A stretch of DNA of 64,000 nt from Larus michahellis (Eukaryota > Chordata > Aves > Charadriiformes > Laridae). A program made the translations under genes and the position numbers. The DNA lies in NCBI RefSeq assembly GCF_964199755.1, contig NC_133896.1:69729142-69793141 (forward strand), in the 5' to 3' direction. Positions within the stretch are counted from its first letter, which is position 1. Each line of letters starts with the position of its first letter. The notes beneath the pieces are model-generated. The model ran no database searches and was not told where the DNA came from. It saw nothing but the letters and a program-made list of their open reading frames with translations. Below, one piece after another: positions 1 through 10,840 of this stretch.

Positions 1-289
1 TGCTACCTGTTTATCATCAAACACTTCTACTGGCTTATCACTTTAATTCTGGATGCTTATGGTACATTTTCAGGAGGTGTCTCTGTTGTGAACTCCAATG
101 GCATTTGCTTCCTGTAAGGTGGGAGAGAGGACTGGTGTGACACTGCAGGCCTGGCAGCTAACACACAAAGAAGATGCATGAACAGGAAAGGAATGCTGAA
201 GGTGCGGTCGTTTGGTTTTTTTTTCCCCAAAGCTGGAAATCTCATTATAGAGGAAAATTTTGCAGGTTTCAACATCTTTCAAAACAAGA

Positions 290-314
290 TTTGGGGTTTG
301 GGGTTTGGGGTTTG
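290..314 (+). repeat. (TTTGGGG)3 short tandem repeat
   Basis: Three consecutive GGGG tracts (293-296, 300-303, 307-310) are separated by TTT, followed by TTTGATG. The unit is not the vertebrate telomere repeat TTAGGG. With only three four-G tracts it is one short of a self-contained G-quadruplex. Confidence 0.8.
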
Positions 315-2338
315 ATGAGACTCATGAGAGAGGAAAAGATGACAGAGACCCGATTTCATAAGGTCATTTAGGAGTCCCTGAATCCTATGGAAATGAGTGG
401 CGTTTCATCTTCTGAGCACCTCTGTGCAACTGAGTCCAAGCATATACAATCTGTAGAGCAGATCACGCCATTGGTGACATGGACGAGGAAACAGGCTCCT
501 CTGGTATGATTCCTGCCATAAGGAAGGGGTTATTGAGCTCATGACCACTGTCTTTGCTGCTGCTGTAGAAGAGCAGCCCAGACCTGCAGTGGGGATTGCT
601 CTAGAGCAGCGCACACCTGCTCAGAGCTGGATCCTTGTCTCAAACAGCAACCCATCAGTGACTTGGTTTACTTTTTCACCTTTCCTTCCAGCACTCTCCC
701 AAGAGCTGAGGTGATACTTGATAATCAGTAGAAAAACTACCAAATAAATAAATAGCATGTTAACACAAATATTTGTGGCTATTACTAAAGGTTTATGGGG
801 AAACATTCGGTTTGTTTTCTTCATTTTCACAGAGTATCTTCCAAATGTTTTTGTGTTGGCTCTCGGCAATGTACATAAATCTGTTCAATTATGCTAATCT
901 AGCACCATGAGAAAAATTGCAACTTTGTCATTAAATTATGGATGAACTTTGTTGTTAGTTTGGTTTGTAGTCAATATGAAGAATTACTGTTCTAAATTAA
1001 TATTGCATCTTCTCATATTTTCCCTCGTGGCTCATGAAACACTGAGTTTATAATCATGGGTTCTCTTAAGCATACGCTAAGGATTTATAATGTCTCTTTC
1101 TTTCTACTTTTTCCTCACTGTATAGTAGAAAAATCAAATACGTATTTTTAAGATGCAGACTGTATTACTTAATAAGTGCTTATTTCTAATGTAGTAAATT
1201 AGACCACAATCCTGCAAACATTTGTTTGTGTTTAACCTTACATGGACAGGCATAATGGAGTGGCCAAGGAAGCTACAGTTTCCCCATTAGTATCACTTGA
1301 AGGTGGGCTGTGGAGTCGCCTGCAGAACGTGGGCTTCAACATTTTGTTCCATTTGGCTTCACGAGGTGCCAAAACAGGGCAGTGGAGATGGACGTGGGAT
1401 GCTCTTCACAGCATCTTGGGGATCTCACACATGCAAATGCCTCTGTGCTGTGTCCTAATGCAGGCCTTCTGTCTCGGTAGGCATTTGGCACATTTGCACG
1501 GAGGCATGTAAATACACAACTTGGGTTTCTTGCAGTAGCGAGATTTTTATCAGGTACGTTTAATCGCGATACATGTGCAAAGCTGAGAGGCACAGCTCAG
1601 TAGGAAATATCCCTAAACAGGGTAGTAAAGTATAAGCTCATGTTTTATAACACATGGGTAATGGACACTCTCAGTAGTGCCCAAGTTAAAATGCATAAAT
1701 TCTGCTAATCTGTGTTTCTTCTCACCTGTAGCATTGACTAGGTTGTATCCTGGCAGTCTGCCCTTAAGAATGGTCAAGCTGTGACTCCGCACTCACAGGA
1801 ATACGGCAGTGATGGCACTGACTCCATCACAGTTTGGTATGTTATTACAGTTTTGCTCTTTGTTTAGTGTTTGCTTTTCTGGTATTGTTATTTCTCCCTC
1901 CACACTTGCTCAGATCACAGAGAGATCCTTTAATAGATTTTTGCTAATGTAAAATTAATTGTTGTATAACCCTAAAGAAAGCAGGGTGCCTGTAACTCTC
2001 TTGTACATATTTATAATGATTAAATACCTACTTGGTTTAGAAATGAAGAAGTTCAGTTTCTACACGAAAGAAACTAATTAAATCACCTACATAATAGTCT
2101 GCAAACTAGCTAGTACTCTCCTGCTAGAGAGATTTGTGTTACGGTTTTAATAAAGTACAGTTATAGAATTAAAACCCACTGGTAACAGTGTCGACAAATT
2201 TTGCAACAAATGTGCAATATTAATGAATGAGTTACACTGATGTGTCATCTTAATTTCTTACAGATGTATTCACGTTCTTTAAAAGGACCAGTGGAAATTG
2301 TCATAAATTCATTTGCTATTCATGTTAGTGAATGCTAG

Positions 2339-2365
2339 CCCTTATTCTTCCTCAATGAATAAGGG
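2339..2365. repeat. Perfect 9 bp inverted repeat
   Basis: The arm CCCTTATTC (2,339-2,347) is matched exactly by GAATAAGGG (2,357-2,365) across a 9 nt loop. It lies in AT-rich sequence, with no adjacent gene, and could be chance. Confidence 0.7.
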
Positions 2366-5300
2366 TTATGATTGCAGTCTGGATTGCCAGAGGGACCCCA
2401 CTGTAATTCATCATTGCCTCAGTGTTCAAATTCTCTGGTGGAACCAGATATTGGTGTCGACAACATCTGGAGTTTTACGTCCCTCATCTTTTTTCTACCT
2501 CCTTCCTTCTGTTTAATCAAGAGAATGGGAAGGGGAAATTGCTGACATTGTTAATGTCTTCAAGAAACTGAATGACTTCTAGGATTTTGGAGGATATTTA
2601 GACTTAGGATGTAGGAGATACAGGCCTGTTCACAGAGATGAGGCTGAGGAACATCTGCTTTCAACACACTGTAACGCCAGCTGTCATGGCATGCCTGGAG
2701 AGGCAGGAGCCCATGCTTTCATCTCCCATTCTGAAGCCAAGCAGTGTATTTGACAGGGGATTTGTTTCACAGGAGAGCGTCTTGGTGACCACAGTACATA
2801 TGTATGTGTGAGTTTATATCCCACTTCTTTCACTGGGGCTGTTTCACGTTGTATAGAACAGTTCTGTATTTGTATCAAGGAGAGAGGTGAGCTGTCATGG
2901 ATTTTAAGTAGGAATCTTTGTCCATGCCTGATCAAATCCAGACTTGCTTCCTACGCAAGCCCTTCAGATGCTAGTCCATTCTCAATCACAGGGTTTAAGT
3001 GATCTCAGGCACACACTGCAAGATAGATTTTGAGTGTGGGCTATTCCTTAGCATATCCCGCGCCTGCCTGTCCTTGCAGTGCATGACAATACACTGCTTT
3101 GTGGGAATGTGACCATGGCCAACATCAAATAGACACATCAGCCTGTGTCCTTCCTAAAATGGCCTGATAACATGTACAGCAAGGTCCTGTGCAGATACTG
3201 GGCACAGCCAGGTAGCAGGATGGGGATACATAATGCTGTCAGAGAGCATCCGTAGACACAGCTGAAAGGGCTAACCCTGCAGCCCCCTGGCTAGGATGAA
3301 GACAAATGTAGCGGTCCCTGCCACAAAGCACATTTTGTTACATTTAGAAAAACATCGGTGCGAGAAAATGATAGCATCTTGCCTCAAAACAGTATCATAT
3401 TTATGGATAGGGTGCGGTCTTGTGAGTTTGGAGAGGGCTGGATTCAGAACTCTTCAACAAAAGGACAAATTCAATTTGTCATTCTATGCATAGCGCTGGC
3501 TAAAGATAGGTAAAGATAAAAGGGCGAAAAGTGGAGACGTTGTCACCATGAGAGTAAATGTCTTGACTTTTCTGTCTAAGCTGTTCAGAACTGAAGTGCT
3601 TCGTTTTAGGTTCGCCAGATCACTGCATTAACAGAAAATGAGATTTTTTTTGAAGTGAAACAGACTTTTATCCTTTCCAGGGTTTCTCACTGATTTCTCT
3701 TCCTGTGAGTGAGAGACAGCAATTTTGTTTATAAAATCCATTAATGTTTATAAATTCTCCAGAAGTGTGCTTTTGTGCTTTCCCCTGTCCTGTCTGCTGT
3801 GCCTGGGAGGAGCTCATAGAAAGAGCTCATTATCCCCCTTTAAATCTAGCCCTTAAAATTCCCCCTTGCCATAACCCCTAAAACCAATTTGACAAAATGT
3901 TTGTCTACAAATATGTCATGACCACTGCCTATCATGCTAAGTAATATTTTTCCAATCTTTCTCCTTCTCCACCTATCCACACCCATTAGTTGTCTCCCAG
4001 GGCTATGAGCATCTTGTGGCAGGGAACCAACTATTGTGCATCCAAACGCTCTGCAACCGGAATGGCCTCTGGGCAATTCACATGAATGGGATGGTGATGC
4101 ATCTTGTAAACTCCTTGAAGGAAAAGTATGAAGTACATTTTTCAGTCAAGGACTGGATGATTTGCTGTCCATGAGTCTTGTGAACTCACATCTGATTCAC
4201 GTACCCCAGGTTGGGGGCTGAATGATTTCTTCTGTCCTCCAGTGTGTCCTTGAACTATGTAATTTTGCCTTGAAGTGCACATGTGTATTCCTTCTCGTTG
4301 GTGCTGTTTTGGAGAACGATACTCTGGGATTTATATTGCCACTTTTCTCCACAACACTTGGGGACAAAATCTGGAGGAAAAAAACCTCACCAACTATTTA
4401 GATACTTGACTCCTGTGATGTGTTAGTGTCATCTTAATGCTTTTTTGGAACTGTCCCTGAATTCTTTAGGTATGAGGCAATGAAGGAATTCAAGCAGCCT
4501 CGGGCTCTTCTCTCTTCAGGGCACAGCTGGTGAAGGAAATGAGCTTTTTCAGCATTATAGGAGCTAGTTGGAGCTGGCAACAGACGCTGAGCATTTCTAT
4601 GCTGTTCTGTGACTGTAGAACACGAAGTGATGGCGGTAGTGGATAATCTGTCCTCGTCTGGAAATCATTAATGCTAATCAGCCTAGCTTTTGTATACTTA
4701 TTACTGTTATCATATTACTTATCAAAGTTTCTGTGAACTAGTTTCTGGTAAAAGTTTCAGACAACAAAGACCTTTAAGCCTTGTAAATGAGTGATTAATA
4801 AACCAACATAAAAGTTTGTTAGGACAGAATGAGGGAAGCGGTCAGAGATACCCTCCAACAAAATCGAAGGCAATGTTAACAAACAGATGTTACAAAAGCA
4901 AATTTCTCAGAATATTATGCTGTGAGGTAGAGAAACTCTGAAAGGACTTATTTTAAAAAGCAACTAGTAATGCTGTAATTTCAGAGATCTTTTAAGCACG
5001 CATTAAATTCCCATGAACTCCTTGTTCAACTAAAGGCAAAGCTTGAAGGATTCAATAAGACAGTAGCAATTAAACCAGCAGAAAGAAATACCTAAGATTA
5101 AGTTTCTAGTTCTTTACCCAGGCTTCCCATCTTCATATAAACACAAATCCCATGGAAAACAGTGTAACATTATTATGGAGATTAACTAACCAAGCAGTAG
5201 CTAGTTTATTTAAGCTGCTCATTATTTCGGTATCCACTGATAGTGGGATAGCAGGAATACAATTAAGAGTACTCCTTAAGGAACACTATCCACTAATGCC

Positions 5301-7495
5301 TGTAGTATACCTTTAATTAGTATGGTATCATCCATAATAATAATACCTTTAAAAAATCCATTACATGTTTTGGGCTCCAGTCAGACAAAATATTAAAAAA
5401 ATAAATGTTTCATTTTTAAATACTTACAGCTAATACTTGAAATTAGTTTAATTTCTTTTTCGCTTCGGCTTTATCCAGAAAAAAACCCCTGCAGGAAACT
5501 CATAATTCAGGGCAATCAACATAGCTGCAATATCCTTGCATGACTAAAGAACACCCTGTAAAATGGTACGTTGTGGGGTTTTTTTCATTCATTACTTGAG
5601 TTTTCTGCCTTAGGAATGAAATAGCACATTTTCTCTAACGTCACACAAGATTGTAGTTCAGCCATTTCATGCACACAGGTGCGCAGCCAATGGGCACAAA
5701 GAAAGAATACATCAAGTGAAATAGCTTAGTTATAAGAATTTTACAATATTTTGGCTGGTGTTGGTTAAATTTATTTCTAACACAAAGACCAGTACTTTTT
5801 CGACAGTCAAGGTGATTTCTGTTTACATCTGTTTAAAGACAGAAATAACCTGAAGTCCTTGTAGCAAAGAAAGAAAGATTTCTGTCTTGTTCCATATCCA
5901 GACGGAAACATCAAAACAACAGCTCATTGCAACAAAGCAAGGAGATGTCAACATATTTGAAAGTATAATGCACAAAGTAGAGAATGGCCGTGTATCTCTT
6001 TTCAGTAAAGTAACTCCGATGAATACAGCATAAGTGGTTGTAAATATTTGTACTAACATAAGAGTTCTTCATTTGCTTACCTAAAAGTTTTGGTAAAAGA
6101 TGTTAGAAGATAGTCATGTTTCATATTTTTTGACATCTGTTTGGGAAGACTTTAAGAGGTCATGATATTCATGAAGAATTCATAGGCACATTTTCTGAAA
6201 ATGAGGCACGCAGAGTTGCGCGTTGCTTTGAAAACACCAACTCTTGTCTAAAATTACTTTATTCGAATCAGTATTCACCTTTTGAGTAACTTAATTAGCA
6301 GATACTTAATCTGATATATCTCATACAAGTTTGATGTTCAGAGAACAGCGATGCAGTATTTTGTAAATACTGGTTCCATGTTAGAAGTTTCCAAGCGAGC
6401 AGCTAAATTGAGGTAGCCCATACCATCCATCCTGCATACGATATAGGTGTGTGTCTATGACGCTTTGCATTTTCTGTTAGCCATATAAGTATATTGGAAT
6501 AAGTTTTCCGTTGTATTTAAAATTACAGGTTACTCTATATTGTTCCCTCTCATGATTCAGTCAGACCACAGGCTGAGAGTCCAGCCCGAATACAACATGA
6601 TCACATGCAGCAAATCAATTTCTGGAACATGGGGAAAAGTTTCCTTAGCTGTGGACCGTGTCTGTAGCTAGCGTCTCCATCCTGGGCGTAGGCAGGTTAT
6701 TTCATCTATCTTTAGCCATTTAGTACACATCTAGTCTAAGCTACTGATCTAACTTTCTGCAACCTGTGGGGTTACCTCTAACAGGCAGTTCATCTCATCT
6801 CTCTCTGAAGGCATCTTGGAGGCTCCAGTGTTTCAATACAACCTAACAACTTACTGCTGATATAAATTGCTTCAAGCAACCCTTCTCATCTAGCTGGAGA
6901 CTGGTCATGGGCATCCTACCTCCTCTGACTGTCAGAGACCTATTTTGGTGAGATGCATTGAGTCTAGCGCACTCTTATTTTTTTTTTCCCCATTAACTGT
7001 AAAGTGATTTTAGTTGAGTAGCTCAGATGGAGCCATTTACTATTGGTCAAATAAGTCCTATTTCCAGCTGAAGTCTTGAAGGTTTAGGTCTCAAGGTCCA
7101 TCCCTGTAAAGTATATTTCCCAAGAAGTGACTGCCCTGCGGCTGGAGGCGCAGGACTTTTCTCGAGGAGTTCAAAATTTGGCATGCGTATTCTACATACC
7201 TGCTTTAGCAGGCAGGTTTGTGACTTTCATTCTTGTTTTTACTGAAGATGAGAAACCTATAAAACTGACATATATTTCTGGTACCACCTGGTACACAGTT
7301 TTGATCTATGCAGTGGACAATGGTTTGTTTTCCTGACCACAACAGAATCATTCTGGAAAGCTTCATGTGTGTCAGTCCTGAGAGGTTTTCTCGCAACAAA
7401 CTCTGTCTCTTTGTCTCCCTTAACTCCTGGTTTTGTCTTCCTCCAGCTTTTACAATCAAAACAAAACAAATAAAAAAAAAGATAAACCAGCCACT

Positions 7496-8046
7496 TGTCG
7501 TGGTTTAACCCCAGCCAGCAGCTAGGACCACGCAGCCACTCGCGCAGTTCTCCTCCTTCCCCCCAAGAAGAGCAGGGAGAAGAGGGAGAAAGGGAGGGGA
7601 AAGGAAGGGGAAAACCACCCAAACTCGTGGGTTGAGGTGGTTTAATAGAAGAATAACAGAAAAGGAAAATAGCAATAATAATAATAATAATAATAATGAT
7701 AAAAGAATATACAGGATAAAGTAATACAACACAAGCCACTCTCACCATGCAGTGAACTGATTGCCCAGCCTGTCCCAAGCAGTGACTGTGGATTCCCACC
7801 CCCTGGGCACCCCCCATTTATGTACAGAGCATGGCATCTATGGCATGGAGTATTTCATTGGCCATTCTGTTGTTCTGTCTCTAGGCTCCTTCTCAGCTTC
7901 TACATGAAGCTGAAAAAAGTCCTTGAATAATATAAACATCACCTATCAACAAGTAAAACAATATGCATTAATGACATTCCTTTCATACCAAATCTGAAAC
8001 ACAGCAGCCACTAGAAAGAAAATTAACTCTATTCCAGTGGAAACCA
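7496..8046 (-). mobile_element. Solo LTR of an avian endogenous retrovirus
   Basis: Read on the minus strand the element runs from TGGTTTCC (ending at 8,046) to TTAAACCACGACA (at 7,496), so it has the canonical TG...CA ends. I recognise the end carrying GTGGTTTAACCCCAGCCAGC on the plus strand, and the TAGAGTTAATTTTC motif at the other end, from a widespread bird ERV LTR type. A TATA-like TACATAAATG (plus 7,815-7,824) and an ATTAAA polyadenylation signal (plus 7,641-7,646) lie in the expected order for U3 and R/U5. No retroviral gene or second LTR flanks it, so it is a recombined solo LTR of about 550 bp. Target-site duplications are not clear: flanks are CCACT and CTGTA, although CCACT also overlaps the element's far end. 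It contains an (ATA)n expansion. Confidence 0.8.
7672..7698 (+). repeat. (ATA)n microsatellite inside the LTR
   Basis: About eight to nine ATA/AAT units in a row interrupt the LTR. The tract seems to have expanded after insertion, from an A/T-rich part of the LTR, and is a likely length polymorphism. Confidence 0.85.
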
Positions 8047-10400
8047 CTGTAATTGTGAACTACGATCTGCCTGGCTTTATTACAAGATCTGAGGCAGTCA
8101 CCATCATCACCTGCAGCTACATAGAGGGCTTGATTGCTCCTTCTTTTGAGCCTGAATGGGGGAGACAGCTTGGTTTTAAGGAGGTCCACTATTGTCCTCA
8201 GTGCTAAACCCCACTATTACTGCTCTGGCAACCACAAGCCTTTTAGTAAAACAACCAACTCCAGATGCACGCAGCTATTTCATGTGGGCTTCAGGGTGGC
8301 ACCTCTTAAAAGGCACAAACTAGCAGTCTGTATTTAGAAATCCAAATTCCTAGGCTGAACTTCAAATGAAACAAAGATATTTTCCCTTTTAGGTTTTCTG
8401 GGGATGCCATGGTGAGAGCAATGCATTTTTATGGTTTTTTTTAAGGCAGGCAGTGTGTGCATTCCTTGGCCTTGTGCCATCTGCATCATTAAGCCACCTT
8501 CTTCCCTGATTTATGTTAATCTCGTAAGCACCAAAACTCTGCTAACTATCCAGCCAAACTAAAAATAACCTCTGAAAATAATCCAATGTGAAAATGTTTT
8601 CCTTCCAAGAGGGAAAGCAGTCTACTCTTTACAGCCCTTCTACCGTGTTAAAACACTGATTAAGTTACCGGTTACTGACGGTACCAAGAAATTTAAAGAA
8701 ACTAATTGCTTGCGAGCTGCTCCTGAATGATAATTATAGAAGTCTATAATTTAGATTATATATATATTTTATATATATATAATATATATATATAATGTAG
8801 GTGCAGCTTTGAACTGTGAAAACGCTGTTAGACTAATGCTATGGAAGAAAGATACTGAGCTCTTAAGATAGCAGTGTTTATGCATGGGAGTTTCCCTAAT
8901 GGGGTGCAAATTTATCCCTCCTTTCTTTGATTTGTGCCAAGTGTTGAACACTCATCCTATGTTTTTAAGAGTGTTCCTGATTTTGTTCACTTTTCACATG
9001 ACTAATTGGGAAGTTGTATTAAGTGATCAAAACTTTGGAGAGCAAAGCTAACAATGGTAGTGTGGCTGTTCATTAAATCTTGCTTTCCATGTATAATTCA
9101 GCTTGAAAAAAAACTTAATATTTTAACAAAATGGATACCTCAAAATAAAAAGAAGAAAGAAGCATTGCAATAGCTCTCCACAGTAAACCTAAACCAAAAC
9201 CAGGCATGTAGGTTCATGATTTTGGAAGCCTTTTATTTTAGGAACGGAGACTCATCTTTTTCAGTGCTGCTCTGTTGTCGGTGGAGAAAATGGAGGAGTC
9301 GTCCAGGTAATTCAGGACACCTGCAGAGGGTGACTTCTGGTTTATATAACTCTTAACATCAGCATCTTCTGATCACTGCTTACAAAGGGAATAAAGACGG
9401 TTAGCCTTCCTCCTAGGTGAAATTAATTTTTTGGAATTAATCCCTGTGCCTGTTAAGGCATATAACCCCCTCCAGGTGTCTTTCCACTTGTCTGCCAGGT
9501 AAGGAGATGGGATGTGGACTTCTAGAAATATTTATTAATGGCTACATCAACCACAAATAGCTGTTATGTATGATCTCCAAATTGATTGAAAAAGAATCAT
9601 AGCATGCTGTGTGCAGCGTAAGGCTTTGAAATGTGATAGCAGCTAGCTCCTGGCACAGGAAAGAAATTTCTAGATAGGAGCCTTACCAAAGCCCTTTGGA
9701 TATTTTCATTTAATGCATAGGAAAAATAGGAAAAAAAAAAAATAAAAAAAACCCCAGACCGTTAATGGCTTCTTTGTAGTCTGTTGGTGTTGTGTTTCAA
9801 ACTGCTGAGACTGTAGCAGAAGAGCATTGGAGTTCTGTAGCCAGATCATAACCAGAAATGCTTTCCCTCTGCTATTTAGGACAATAGCAGTGGCTGAGTG
9901 AGTGTTTCCAAAAAGAAGTGGGGTGGACAACCTTCAAATCCTGTGTTTGCCTAGTTTAGTACTTGAACTCTGAAAAGCTTTGTAAATCCAATGCAAGGAA
10001 TTGGGAATATCTGAAAAAAGTGTTGGAAACATTTGTTTACAATAGGGTTTCAGTGACTGAATTTTAATTACATTTACTGAAAGTCTTTCTGTTTGGTGTG
10101 TTTGGTCTCAGACAACAACATTTACAGTTAAGCACCATCTTTAAAACCAAGGTCCTACATCTCCCTCTAAGGTTTTTCTGCAATGACTGTAACAATCACT
10201 GAAATGCAGAAAGGTGGTTTCTTTTTTATTTCTAGACTACCTAGTCTATTGTACAGCAGGATTAACCTATACGCTCAGTGTTTTAGAATGTAATTGTCAT
10301 TTTCATCCCCTGTATTTGTCATGGACTAAAGGCACAATACCTGGGGTCTGTGAGTCTGTGGTTGGTGGGTACAGAGCAGATAAGGCGATTTCTTTCATTT
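8047..10400. other. Non-coding AT-rich sequence
   Basis: No gene or identifiable mobile element was seen. The interval contains an alternating TA tract (8,755-8,796) and an A-rich run with T interruptions near 9,731-9,751. Open frames here are short and unremarkable. Confidence 0.6.
8755..8796. repeat. Alternating TA microsatellite
   Basis: A nearly uninterrupted alternation of T and A about 42 bp long with a few TT/AA breaks. It is self-complementary and could extrude as a cruciform. Confidence 0.85.
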
Positions 10401-10499
10401 TAGCTCATTTTAATATACATGTACTAAACTTGGAAGAGTATAGAGATTAACATGGCCCTGTGCAGGCGTGATACCCAAATTTATGAGTTATTCCATATC
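10401..10499 (+). pseudogene. U6 snRNA-like pseudogene (5' part of a composite)
   Basis: The segment aligns along the full length of vertebrate U6 snRNA. It has GCTC near the start, then ACATGTACTAAACTTGG (U6 ACATATACTAAAATTGG), TATAGAG at the ACAGAGA box, ATTAACATGGCC (U6 ATTAGCATGGCC), GTGATACCCAAATT (U6 GATGACACGCAAATT) and a final TTCCATAT. Many scattered substitutions and small gaps make it an old non-functional copy. I see no proximal sequence element and TATA arrangement upstream, which a functional Pol III U6 gene needs. It is directly followed by a 5S-like copy and then a CR1 tail in the same orientation, so it was probably inserted by CR1 machinery as part of one chimeric cDNA. Confidence 0.85.
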
Positions 10500-10502
10500 A
10501 TG

Positions 10503-10613
10503 GTGCATGGTCACATACCCCCAAACACACTGGATCTTGTCTGGCCTTGAAGCTCAGTGAAGTTAGACCCTAAAAGTCAGTACTTGGAAGGGAGATCTCT
10601 GGGTGCTGTAGGC
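10503..10613 (+). pseudogene. 5S rRNA-like pseudogene (middle part of a composite)
   Basis: This matches vertebrate 5S rRNA from its first bases to the final GGTGCTGTAGGC. Recognisable blocks are GGATCTTGTCTGGCCTTGAAGCT (5S CGATCTCGTCTGATCTCGGAAGCT, split here for reading), and the internal C-box, TCAGTACTTGGAAGGGAGAT at 10,577-10,596, which matches 17 of 20 positions of the 5S gene. About 10 nt between the C-box and the 3' end are deleted. The copy lies only a few bases after the U6-like segment and immediately before a CR1 tail. It is a retroposed copy and not an rRNA gene, because it is diverged, single and embedded in the chimera. Confidence 0.85.
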
Positions 10614-10840
10614 TTCCAGCTTGACACAAAGGGGGAAAAAAGTCACCCTGAGGACAATCAAACCTTGAAAATGCTACCCAGAGAGGCTGTGGACACTGTC
10701 CTTGCAAACTTTTAAGACCTGGATGAAGAAAGCTGTGGGCAACCATGTCTGCATTCAGTGCTGAGCCTGCTTTTGCAGGAGGCTGAGCTGGATGACCTGC
10801 TGAGGTGGCATCCAACCTCAGTTATTCTAGGATTCTGTGG
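10614..10840 (+). mobile_element. CR1 LINE 3' end (3' part of a composite)
   Basis: CR1-like text runs from the end of the 5S copy: a GGGGGAAAAAAGTCACCCTGAGG block corresponding to the CR1 GAGGAAGAAATTCTTCAC...GAGGG region, then CCCAGAGAGGCTGTGG, GAGCTGGATGACCTGCTGAGG, CATCCAACCTCAG and an ATTCTAGGATTCTGTGG tail. The ATTCTRTG-type terminal repeat is the CR1 end. Sequence divergence is greater than for the CR1 at 38,440. It supplies the 3' tail that CR1 reverse transcriptase recognises, explaining how the U6 and 5S parts were mobilised. Confidence 0.85.

Larger units (their letters stand above)
1..7495. other. Unique AT-rich non-coding sequence
   Basis: I see no coding exon, RNA gene or mobile element that I recognise in this stretch. 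All open frames are short, overlap on both strands and look like no family I know. Small structures are present: three TTTGGGG units at 290-314, and a perfect 9 bp hairpin at 2,339-2,365. The base composition is AT-rich and typical of avian intergenic or intronic DNA. Old, highly diverged repeats could be hidden here and would need a profile search to reveal. Confidence 0.6.

Noticed and set aside
290..314. Interstitial telomere repeat
   Set aside because: The unit TTTGGGG differs from the vertebrate TTAGGG and there are only three copies.
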